Assembly (NCBI GenBank): GCA_018292915.2
Contig: JACVVK020000329.1
Span: forward strand, 595,001-659,000
DNA length: 64,000 nt
Direction of reading: 5' to 3'
DNA from: Batillaria attramentaria
Lineage: Eukaryota; Mollusca; Gastropoda; Batillariidae
The notes beneath the pieces were generated by a model that had not been told where the DNA came from, ran no database searches, and worked only from the letters and a program-made list of their open reading frames with translations. This document shows positions 54,656 through 64,000 of the stretch, one piece after another. A program made the translations under genes and the position numbers. Positions within the stretch are counted from its first letter, which is position 1. Every line of letters starts with the position of its first letter.

Positions 54656-56700
54656 AAAAACAATTCACTTCAAGTCCAACACCAAATATCTCTCCCCCCC
54701 CCCTCCCTCCGCTATCGACCGCAAGATCTCTTTCTTTGTGAAATACATCTAACAGCTGAAATGTAATCGAAACTCAATAATGCTCCGTCCATCTGCAACA
54801 AATCCTTGGCACAAAACAAACAGATGTTTTGGTTTTTTTTTTCCTCCCCGCAGAGATAACAGAAAGGACACAACTGAAACGCTAGGACGGTATTTTTCTT
54901 GGACCGGTAAACAAACAGCGAAACCTTTCTCCGACGCTGTGTTCTTGTCATTTTGAAATGACAGTTTTCCTGCTGAGCACGGAAACCGTATGTGACATTT
55001 TCCCGGGCCGTCTCCACCAGAGAAAGTATTTTGCTTCCAAATAACAACTCTCATGTGACGCACTAAATCAACCGCTTTGCCGTTTTTGACTGATGTTTAA
55101 CCGATGTCGTAACCTTTTAAAATTGCCGATGCATAAGAAACACACTCACTCACTCACTCACTCACTCAAAGCACAAAACTTGTTCAACTTGAAGCAAGAC
55201 ACAGAAACTTTTGTTGTCGATAGCACACTCCAAAGACATCATCAGTTTCGTTTCAGTCTTGGAAATGTCAAGCACGTTCACACAACGTGCACCTGTAGAG
55301 TGATCAACCAGACGAATCAGTGCACGCAACACACAAACGTTGACCAACCAGAATCACCTCGGAACTGGTGAGATCTATCACATTAACATCCACACTGAAA
55401 CCAGAAGAAAGAAAACCCTATTAACCGGAAAAGAAGAGCACAGACACCATCACTTTCTTCTTTTTAAGTTCTTCACTCATGGCGTGTACACGTGCTACAA
55501 ACAGGAAAAAAAATAAGACAACACCACTTTTGAATCGTCATCCGTTTCTATCTTCACGTGCAAAATCACTTAATATTGCTCCTGCACTTATCAATTTCAC
55601 ACAACATGCACTCCCTTACACGTCAATCCCCCTGAAGCAGATCAGGCGTGAACATGTGCTATAACTCCACGTGCGCACGCGCGCGCGTGTGCCGTGTCAG
55701 TATGTGCCGCGATTGCGACCTCAAAACCCAGAAAAGTACTCACACCGAGTTGGAAGTGGGGGGAAAAAAAATCGCTTTTGACGTGTTGTCACCAACCTAC
55801 ACTTTGCAGCCGCTCATCCGGAATGACGTTAGCCATCCCTCCCCACTCGCCGACAAGACAAGACACCTGTTAAAAGCTCGTCCGGGTATGTGCACGCACG
55901 CGCTTGCTTTACAGCCTGAGCGCGCGTGCATGCAAGACCGCCCTCAGAGGGAGTAGAGCGCGCAGTATGAAAACCCGCTTCCGCGCGACACTTTTGAGAG
56001 AGGGAGGGAGACCTCCATGAGAGCGACACTGTATTATGGAGCGCCGGGGCGTGAGTGCGTGAGGTGTCGGCCAAGCCTTTGTTCTGACATAAGCGGTGAC
56101 AGGCCGGGGCCATGAAGGTTGTGTGTGTTCCAGCCGCCAGTTCCAGAAATCTCACGGCTCTACTTCCCTCCCTCCCCCCACCCCCCCTGGTGGTGGTGGA
56201 CAGCTACAAACGGCAGTTGGACACCCCCTACCCCCCCCCCCACCACCACCACCGTCCCCACACCCACACACCCACCCACCCCTTCCCGGCTTCTCCAGTA
56301 CATCAATACGCAGTGAGAGAAAGGCGGGAAAGTGCTGGATGCAGTAGAAGAGAGTAGTGGCCTTTCAGTTGGTGAGTGGTAACCCTGATGGTGTGACATT
56401 CAATTCCAGTCAATCACAGGAGACAACTAATCGAAGGCAGACCTCACTGTACGGCTTAGTGCCCATGGTACGTCGTAATTCTCAGTACCTCTAATATACC
56501 CACCCACCCACCCTCCCCCCTTCATCTCCCCCTTTCCTCAAGCCCCAGTCCCCCACCCCCTCCCCCGTAACCCCCCCCCCCCCCACCGAAACAAAAGCAA
56601 AATCTTAAATACGTACAGTCATCATTTATTATTGTTGGTGACCTGAATATATACTTGCGTTACAAGAAGCAGTTTTCATTTCCACCCATCCCCTCACAGG
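54656..56700. other. No gene seen
   Basis: Mostly unique sequence with short (CACT)n at 55145-55168, alternating CG at 55677-55689, and C-rich runs at 56163-56280 and 56505-56586. Several 60-110-codon frames have no recognisable motif. Confidence 0.35.
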
Positions 56701-56707
56701 CAGGCGC

Positions 56708-56796
<89 letters not shown>

Positions 56797-56947
56797 GGCG
56801 CGTAGACCTATTCATTCTCAACCTATCCAAACCAACAAAGTGTCAAAACAAAATCAATCAAACGAAAATTAACTTACAAGATCAACCAGAATATCAATTC
56901 CGCGGCTAAATGTCACGGCGCCAAAAAGTGAGACGAGAAAGACAGAG

Positions 56948-56992
<45 letters not shown>
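56701..56992. repeat. CG-capped (CA)n and a (GA)n tract
   Basis: Alternating CG 56704-56720, (CA)n to 56794, unique spacer, then (GA)n 56951-56992. Confidence 0.95.
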
Positions 56993-56995
<3 letters not shown>

Positions 56996-57627
56996 TTACA
57001 CAACAACGGAGGGAAAAACACAAAGGGGGTACATGTAATATGACGCTCACTTATATGCTGTCACACCTCAACGACAGACATTAAAACGGACTCTAAAAGG
57101 ATTCTATTATCACACTGCTAGAGCAGGAACAAATTATTAACCCTTTTGAAAAGCCGACCAGGTAATAACCATTCAGTTTCACCTTCGCGCTACAGCGACG
57201 CCAAAAGACGCCAACACAGACGCAGCGCACACCACGGATCAATAAACTGAAGTCCTTTACTTCCTACGGCCATAAGTAACCGGCTGTGTGACGGTCCATT
57301 TCAGAAACTGATCCCTATCTGTTACTTCGTGACGGGCAGACTTCAACAAAGGCGCCAGAAACAGGCACGCAAGCAACTGAAACTGGCAGCGCTTCTAGTC
57401 AGTCGCAGCAAATCGCCTGTATCGGTTACCGGCCATGCAGCCAGCAAATCTTTCTTTGCTCAGTGTAGAGACTTTCGCAAAAGCAGCACTCATTGATGAG
57501 GTTCTGTAGTTAGCTTGACACATCGTCCGTCGCAGCCGTAGCGGCGCGGCTGACTAGGAGAGCTAAAAGCCGCTGTAATTCTCGTTCGCGCCTGCGACTC
57601 TTAAAAACCCATGCCAAAATCGCACTA
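56993..57627. other. No gene seen
   Basis: Unique sequence. Confidence 0.4.
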
Positions 57628-57720
57628 GAGCCACTTCAAGCCACTATTATGCAATCTGCAGCGGTCTCGAGCCTAGCGGGGAAGGTCCACGCCTTGCGTA
57701 ATAGTGGTGTGAAGTGGCTC
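57628..57720. repeat. Imperfect inverted repeat (27-bp arms, about 39-bp loop)
   Basis: gagccacttcaagccactat-tatgcaa (57628-57654) is inverted as ttgcgtaatagtggtgtgaa-gtggctc (57694-57720). It could form a stem-loop; its relation to the SINE-E copy just downstream is unclear. Confidence 0.75.
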
Positions 57721-57754
57721 CTACCGGTGTGCAGTGGCTTCTTCTGAATTTTTC

Positions 57755-58068
57755 CTTCTCGTATGTGGCACCGTTCATTCGGGCCGATTGTCGGGGGTTC
57801 TCTCCGGGTACTCCGCCTTCCTCCCCCTCTGCTTTGGAAATGTTCAGCCCACCAAATTTGAAAAATAAATGCAATTCTAAATTCAGAAATTTAAATAGCT
57901 GAGCTGACCCTTCGCACCACGTGATTGTAATGTGTGTATGTCCAGTGTGTGAGAGAATGCGTGTGATTCACGTGAGCGTGCGTGTTGGGTTCAGTTCGCG
58001 GCGCTTTGAGCCGATTCATGAAATTGGGTAAAGCGCCTATATAATACTCATTATTATTATTATTATTC
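57755..58068 (+). mobile_element. SINE-E copy 1
   Basis: Central block ggggttctctccgggtactc and cgccttcctcccc (shared in form with SINE-D). Then agctgagctgacccttcgca, tgtgtgagagaatgcgtg, gttgggttcagttcgcggcg and gccgattcatgaaattgggt, ending aaagcgcctatataatactc plus (ATT)n. The 5' tRNA head, if any, is not recognised; the start is approximate. Confidence 0.75.
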
Positions 58069-58131
58069 TTTTAACCATTGTGAGCAGGGGTGGTCGCGGT
58101 CGGGCTCTTAAGAGTAAAAAAATAATAATAA

Positions 58132-58530
58132 AACTTGAAACATGGATACTCATCACTTTGCTCTCAGAGGGAAAACAAAGTCAATCTATCAATACTAAGA
58201 AACCATCTTCCGCAAAAGATCAAGCAACTCAAAATTAAAGACATCTTTGAAAAAAAATTGTCACCCAGATCGGATGCATCGTCTATCCGCTGCAAAAGCA
58301 AACAGGGACCAGCTGAGAATCTTATGTCAGGAAGCCGAAGTTCCGCCACCAGATTACCGGCAAAACTCGAGGATCTCCAGGGTTTTATTTCATTAAATCT
58401 TGACAGAGACGTGAAGGAAGCAGTCAGTTTGTGCTTTATCTGTTCGGCAGCAAGTAGGGGGTCGACACTCACGAGTGAAAAATCGATAATTAGAAGTACA
58501 CAATCAAACAGCGCAGACAGCTGTAAGTGA
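58132..58530 (+). other. Candidate exon, unknown product (weak)
   Basis: An open frame of about 132 codons between stops, without low-complexity bias, rich in Lys, Ser and Arg (for example LEDLQGFISLNLDRDVKEAV). It lacks an early ATG (first Met near codon 66), so it would have to be an internal exon. A possible acceptor (gtgagcag) lies at about 58080-58087, but an in-frame TAA at 58129 sits between it and the frame. A donor-like gtaagtga lies at 58524. No family is recognised; length alone is not significant in this window. Confidence 0.15.
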
Positions 58531-58896
58531 CACTTTATACGGGCTGAAGCAATCTACTTGAATTGGCTTCTTTTTTTTTAACACCCCACTTTATTTGCGG
58601 CGAGTGTGGTTTTCAAGGCTGGGATGCGAGAGAAGAACACGAGGAGGATGCTGTCTCCGTAAACAGCAAACGAGGAAGGCGGGGAAACTTGGAGGTGGAT
58701 TTAAAACAGAAAGGGTTGGATACGTGTACTAGAATGTAAGCCTGCACGCCCACACAGAAATCAGCAGCAAACACTTTCAGTACAGAGAGCAGAACGTCCT
58801 TATCCCACCAACTACCGCAATCCTACCTCTACCCCTCAAAATAAAACTACGCACGTGCTCACCCTCCGGTCCTCTGGCATCAGCACTTACAGCACA
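58531..58896. other. No gene seen
   Basis: Unique sequence. Confidence 0.4.
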
Positions 58897-59098
58897 GCGA
58901 GAGACACAGAGAGAGAGACTGGCAGAGACAGACACAAAGACTGAGACAGACTGACACAGACACAGACACAAAGACAGAGACAGAGACAGAGACAGAGACA
59001 GACTGAGACAGAGACACAGACTGAGACAGAGACAGAGAGAGACAGATACACACATAGACAGACAGAGGAGAGCGAGTGAGAGAGAGGGGGGGGGGTGT
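58897..59098. repeat. GACA/GAGA-rich purine tract
   Basis: About 200 bp of gaca, gaga and ctga words, with very little T, ending in a G run. Confidence 0.88.
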
Positions 59099-60176
59099 AG
59101 AGAGAGAATCAATATCATTACAGATGTCTTGTCGCGAGTAAGACTCGAGCACTGTGACCGTCCACCTTGATACCACTACAACCTGCGTCCTCCTCACCTC
59201 TCACACAAGCTTTGTATTCCTGATTCGCCCCGAGTCAACGCCCGGGTCACCTGGCTGTAACGCTGTTCGCTATCCCGAGTTCTTAACTATTCAATCCAGT
59301 CCCACTGTCTGACAGGTCGGCCACGTTCGATTTAATCTTGACTGTGATGGAAAAGTTACAGAACACAGCACTTGTCTCTACAGCAGTATTTGACTTCAAG
59401 CAAAAAGGCACAACATAAAGAACTTTTTTTCTTTAACCTCAAGTCCTACCACCTAAGTTTTGGGTTGTGCATCTGTGGCCTCATTAAAAAAAAAAAAACA
59501 TCACAATCAATTTAAAGTTGACTTTGTGGGAGTGTTGCACTTTGGTTATACTCATTTTAATAACAGCTGTCACGGAACCGTTAATCTTGTCTGATTTCCG
59601 CATGCAGTGCCAAAACCGAGAAAGAGTTTTTTGTGTTTTTTTTTTTAAAGTGTGATACTCGTACGCGATACGAAATGTATTGAATACATCCACGTCCTGC
59701 TACTTACGTCCCACACAGACACGCACCCCACAACACACCTCTATAAATCACATTCGCTCTATCAAACATCCCAACAACCCAAATCGAAACAAGCAGCAAG
59801 TCACTGCCCTCACACAAATCGTACAAATTATACCCATAAATAAAGTATTCCTTCACCCTCTCAGTCAATTTCTACCACTCTATTCAAGTACACATACAGA
59901 ACATACATGCGACAAATGAAGCGTGCGCGCTGGCACAACGCAGTTTTGTTCGATTTTTGCCTGCTGCTCATTAAGACCGAAATTACTGGCATTCAGGGAT
60001 TACACTAGCACACCACAGGGGAGAATCGGGAGCACCACAGTTAGTTTCCTGATCTTGATAGGTCCAAGGTCTCGCGCGGTGACGCCCGGGAGCTCAAGGT
60101 CACCGATGAAACTGACAAGCTAGCGTAGGAGTGAATGTTCTGCCCGATGCTCGCCACAAAAAAAAAATTAAAACTG
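59099..60176. other. No gene seen
   Basis: Unique sequence; poly-A 59485-59497 and T run 59632-59645. Confidence 0.4.
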
Positions 60177-60617
60177 TTTTTTGTTGTTGTTGTTGGTGGT
60201 GGTGGTGGTGGTGGTGTTTTGGTGGTGGTTGCTGCTGTTGTTGTTCTTCTTGTTTGTTTGTTTGTTTGTTTGTTTTGGGGGGTTGTTGGGTTGGGGTTTG
60301 TTTGTTTGTTTGTTGTTGTTGTTTTTTTTTTTGGGGGGGGGGGGGGGGGGTTGGCGGGGGGGGTTGTTTTGTTTGTGGGGTTTTTTGTTTTGTTTTGTTT
60401 TTTGTTTTGTTTTTTTGGGAGGGGGGTGTTTGTGTGTTTGTTTTGTTTTTGTTTTTTGGTTGGTTTTTTGTTAGTTTGTTTGTGGTTTGGGGTTTTTTGG
60501 TTGTTGTTTTGTTTTGTTTTTTTGTTGTTGTTGTTTTGTTTTTGTTTGTTTTTGTTTTTTTTGGGGGGGGGGGGGACTAGGGGTTTTTGGAGATTTTTGG
60601 TTTTTTTTTTTTTTTTT
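60177..60617. repeat. G/T-only tract of about 440 bp
   Basis: The plus strand is nearly all G and T (TTG, GGT, GTTT words; G runs at 60336-60351, 60420-60427 and 60561-60574), ending in poly-T. Same type as 17427-17912. Confidence 0.9.
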
Positions 60618-61368
60618 CCCTTAATCACATTACAAACTCGCTCAAGCGGGCCTGTTTCAAAGAAGTGTTCCTGAAAGAAGTTTCCACGAGGTTTTCTCTC
60701 CATTTTGGATCGCAGCACCCCCTATGGCTGCTGTCGCGAACTCTCAATAAAGGCGGGGGTCTTCTTACAGTATATGGTGGACTCCATTTACCGAAATGCG
60801 AAATCAATTTTGGGGGACGTCGGGTGTGCGCCTGACTTTTTTTTATTATTATTCTGCAGGCTAGTCCCCCATTCCCTCACAAACCAGCATATGTTCGTTC
60901 TACAAATAAGTATTTTACCGAGGACCACAGAGCTCCATACGCCCAATGACTCCAGATCCACTGCTGCTAGAGTCCTTGATAAGGCTCTATGGCCTCATAC
61001 CACTGCGGCGCATCTGCATCAAGACTTAGACCTTAGGCATCACACGCCGGATTAATATCGAATCGACACTTAATCGTCTCAGACTGTGAGAAATGAATGA
61101 AGACGATCCAGAGGCGACGGCTTGACATTTTAAATATCAAAAAAAAAAAAAATCCCAAAGGTCTAATGCGTCGCTGGTCGTATGGGCGATGACGCCTTCG
61201 AAGGAGGCGGCTGGGCTGCTGACTTCGGTCGTGTTGGTTCGTGTTGCTACCGAAGACTCTAGATCCGATGCTCTATACAATACAGTCCTCTGCTGTTACT
61301 ATTGAACTGTAAATTTCCCGACCGCGGGACAATGAATGTCACCAGACTAGACCAGAGTCTCGTAGTCT

Positions 61369-61370
<2 letters not shown>
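60618..61370. other. No gene seen
   Basis: Unique sequence; poly-A 61139-61152. Confidence 0.4.
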
Positions 61371-61424
<54 letters not shown>

Positions 61425-61425
61425 A
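61371..61425. repeat. (GA)n(CAGA)n microsatellite
   Basis: About 11 CAGA units, adjoining a truncated SINE-A. Confidence 0.93.
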
Positions 61426-61429
61426 AGAA

Positions 61430-61539
61430 GGATGGGTGGGTGTTTGGGGGTTTCACGTCCTTTTCCACCACATAGGGTGATATCAAAGACGGGGCAACGA
61501 TGAAAAAGCCAGCACAAATATTTGGCCCCAGCCGGGATA
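61430..61539 (-). mobile_element. SINE-A, 5'-truncated copy
   Basis: Body complete (aacgtccttttcc is here cacgtccttttcc). On its own strand it starts only at tatcccggctggg; the whole tRNA-like head is missing except the end of the B box. Confidence 0.88.
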
Positions 61540-62064
61540 GGAGAGAGAGAAAAAAAACGCTTTCGTCCACTGGTGTCGTCAAAAAGGAATATTCAAAGGT
61601 CCCGTCCAAAGGATTGTCGGCCCAAAAAGTGTCCAGAAAGTGTTTGAAATGTGTCCCAGTGTGATACAGTCCACACACGACCGCTACAGAGCAAATCTAG
61701 AATAGTTTAGCTACATGTACCATACAATTTCATACCTAAAAAAGATTCACGGAAGTCTGCATCTGTCCAAAAAGCATCCAAAACCTGATGGGATCTACAC
61801 GCCAAATCTTTCTAAGAGACCAGGAAAAAGTGGAATTTTTTTTAAACAGACGGCTGCCTTGCATCGGTGAAACAAGCGGGATCTACTCCCCAGCTCCATA
61901 TACCCCGGGGCACTTCCCGCGTGAAAGCTGGATGTACTCCCTCTAGCCTAAACCAGAAAATTAATAGTCAAATACACCACCCTAACAAGCCACGTTTACT
62001 CCCAAGCTGGAAACACTCCATTAATAAAAAATAATAATAATAATAATAATAATAATAATCCAAA
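61540..62064. other. No gene seen; (AAT)n
   Basis: (AAT)n at 62028-62060; otherwise unique. Confidence 0.45.
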
Positions 62065-62310
62065 ATTAGACTAAATCTGTGCAATTTTGGTGAATTCGAG
62101 TCAAATGCTTCAGAGGAGGAAACACTTCACTTCATTTTGGAGACAATTTTTTTATATAAATAATTATCGTGAAATCTGTGCAATTTGGTGCGTCTTAGGA
62201 TGATTTTAAGCGCGTCATAGGAGGAAACACACTTTCTAAAGGGGAATGACAATTTTTAGCCAAACGTGGCTATCCGCGAAAAGGTGGAAGAGTTTCATCC
62301 CTGCTTCTAA
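62065..62310 (+). repeat. Dispersed repeat G, copy 2
   Basis: Matches 46040-46262 on the same strand (aatctgtgcaatttggtg, gattttaagcgcgtcatagg, aggaaacacactttctaaag, ggggaatgacaat, cgaaaaggtggaagagttt). Internal half-repeat as in copy 1. Confidence 0.7.
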
Positions 62311-62735
62311 CAAAACAAGGCTTGTCTTGAAATCGTTTCAGAGCCCGACACCAGGACCAACCACACCCTCGTTCCGTTTCCTCGTCACATTCACCCTCAC
62401 ACACTCATCAATCTGTTCCGTGGACCGTGTCGAGATCCGGAGAATCTCTCCACGCTCCACTGATGCCGAGAGTCGTCAATGTCGTGGACGTGTTACTCAC
62501 GTGATGTAGGGGGAGACTATCAAATGCAATATGACATTGGGGAGGGGGGTGGGGTGGGGGGGTGGGTGGGTGGGGGAGGTGGACTGGTCGATCATTCAAG
62601 TTCCGTCAATCGCTCAGAGATTTATAGGTGGGGGGGGGGGGGGGGGGGTAATGTGAGCTCAAGAGGGTGTAAAACGGGAGATCGGCAGAGTGTGAAGTTA
62701 CGTGCGATCAAATAAACTGGTAGGTACTTCTGCTT
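62311..62735. other. No gene seen; G-rich
   Basis: G runs at 62538-62580 and 62629-62649 (quadruplex-prone). Confidence 0.45.
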
Positions 62736-62790
62736 GAATGAATGAATGAATGAATGAATGAATGAATGAATGAATGAATGAATGAATGAA
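62736..62790. repeat. (GAAT)n tetranucleotide repeat
   Basis: About 14 units. Confidence 0.96.
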
Positions 62791-63236
62791 AATCAATAAC
62801 AGAATTTACGTTCCGAAATGGTCATACAGACTAAATATTTTCCCCTCTAAATCAGCCCCAAAAAAGAGAGAAAAAAAAAGGTATTACTAAAAGGAAATCA
62901 GTCAAATGTCACAAACGACATTGTGACTGGACGTCAGGGTGGGCAGCACAGACAGACAGAAGAGCGGGGGTGGGTGGGGGTGGGGTGGGGGGTGATGTGG
63001 GGGTGGGGGCTTGGGACACAAGCCCTTTCATGTGAGTTATACATACATGTACATGTACCAAAAACAGATGGTCACCTTACCCTACAAAACCCAATCAAAA
63101 ATAGTCTTAGAAAACCCGCAGACAGAAACCGAGATCAAATCAATTAAAGGTCAACTCTGTCTCCAGGAAATCTTTCTTCTCGCAATCTTGAATTATGATT
63201 GTTTTAATGCGCACATATCGGTTTGTTTGGGGGGGG
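62791..63236. other. No gene seen
   Basis: G-rich patch at 62963-63012 and G run at 63230-63241. Confidence 0.4.
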
Positions 63237-63535
63237 GGGGGTTAAGCTCTTTTCGTGGGGTCTATCATCGAACCACTTAGACACCTGCGCAGTGACAGCA
63301 TCTCAAATGCTGGTACTGAGCCAACAGAAGCATATTCAGTGACGCGGTGAACACACTGAACAGAGTGTTGTACCAACAGCCGAAGAATATGAAGGTTCGA
63401 CCGCTCGCGCAAAGTGTAACAACATTGTGTCGCATCACGAACTCTACTAATCATTAGGATAGAGTATTTCGAGCGTACAGGCGCCCTCACAAGCGAAACT
63501 GTTCCAAAACACAAGCAGGCTTAGTAAACATGGGT
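63237..63535 (-). repeat. Repeat B, copy 5
   Basis: Reverse of the family from gttttggaacagtttcgctt through gattagtagagttcg and tttgcgcgagcggtcgaac to gtgtctaagtggttcg. The extreme 3' end is replaced by a G run. Confidence 0.78.
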
Positions 63536-63775
63536 ATAGTCCGTTCAAACTATCCCAAATACTCACTGGAACCTTGACCAAACCGACGACCAACTCTTAT
63601 CTGCCTACCATCCTAACATCGCGAGACTAAAGGGCCATTCTTCCCCCCCCCCCCCCTTCTTTACCCACCCCCTTCCTTCCCCCACCCACCCACCCACCCC
63701 CACCCCCCTCCACATCCTTCCATCCGAACAACCTATCCCTTCATTAAATACAATTGCACGTAACTGCATTTCTGT
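63536..63775. other. No gene seen; C-rich
   Basis: C-rich runs at 63643-63656 and 63662-63712. Confidence 0.4.
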
Positions 63776-63787
63776 CCTCAAAAGTGC

Positions 63788-63954
63788 GGGGAGCCAGGGT
63801 GGCCGAATGGTAGAGCGTTGGACTTCTAGTTCTAATGGTCGGGTCGTGAGTTCGTATCCCGGCTGGAGCCAAATATTTGTGCTGGCTTTTTGATCGTTGC
63901 CCCGTCTTTGATACGTGGTGGAAAAGGAGGTTAAACCCCCAAACACCCACCCAC
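63788..63954 (+). mobile_element. SINE-A, full-length copy
   Basis: Head GGGGAGCCAGGGTGGCCGAA, ggacttctag-ttctaatgg (small duplication in the anticodon region) and B box GAGTTCGTATCCC. The body lacks the atcaccctat piece. Perfect 12-bp duplication cctcaaaagtgc (63776-63787 and 63955-63966). Confidence 0.94.
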
Positions 63955-64000
63955 CCTCAAAAGTGCACGAGCAAGGACCTCTTCAAGTCAACGACTCAGT

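Noticed and set aside
60041..60718. 225-codon minus-strand frame rich in Lys/Asn/Pro
   Set aside because: Translation of the complement of the G/T tract at 60177-60617.

Overview
The window looks like nuclear DNA of an animal, most likely a marine mollusc and possibly a caenogastropod snail; the taxon is inferred. The reasons are very dense (CA)n, (GA)n and (GT)n tracts, many tRNA-derived SINEs with target-site duplications (TSDs), MITE-like inverted-repeat elements, fragments of non-LTR retrotransposons, and no bacterial-style gene packing. I find no intact protein-coding gene. Most long open frames are translations of microsatellites (poly-Thr-His, poly-Val-Cys and similar) or of repeats. 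The only protein homology I recognise is reverse-transcriptase C-terminal sequence from two dead LINE copies (3195-3330 and 35132-35918, both on the minus strand). One weak candidate exon lies at 58132-58530.

Layout. 0-10 kb: microsatellites, the first SINE-A copies, a 613-bp TA-flanked MITE (5765-6377) and a 295-bp MITE (6460-6754). 10-20 kb: G/T-only tracts, a GGTAC/GTGCT pentanucleotide array, a LINE-tail insertion with a 53-bp TSD (13048-13553) and SINE-A copies nested in an older repeat. 20-30 kb: two minisatellite fields (38-bp and about 28-bp units) and a second SINE family (D) nested in another repeat. 30-41 kb: old tandem arrays, a 5'-truncated LINE (34757-35922) and a satellite of about 180 bp with a MITE inserted (38975-40500). 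42-47.4 kb, the most structured part: a satellite of about 180 bp with a 20-bp minisatellite and a nested SINE, then two large palindromic transposon-like elements (44361-44947 with a perfect 9-bp TSD; 45162-45706 flanked by TTAA), then a mariner-type MITE. 47-64 kb: composite tandem units, each ending in (CT)n(CA)n, a SINE of about 500 bp, more SINE-A copies and low-complexity DNA.

How the parts relate. One SINE family (A), with a head resembling tRNA-Arg(UCU), occurs about every 4-5 kb and often carries perfect 9-13-bp TSDs. It has inserted into an older unclassified repeat (B) at least twice. SINE D split repeat H, MITE-2 split the 39-kb satellite and SINE E split the 43-kb satellite, so relative ages can be read from the nesting. 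Many (GA)n/(CT)n tracts begin exactly at the 3' ends of LINE-like sequences, which suggests that retroposon tails seed the microsatellites. The region reads as gene-poor intergenic or intronic DNA. No regulatory site is supported beyond weak motif matches.
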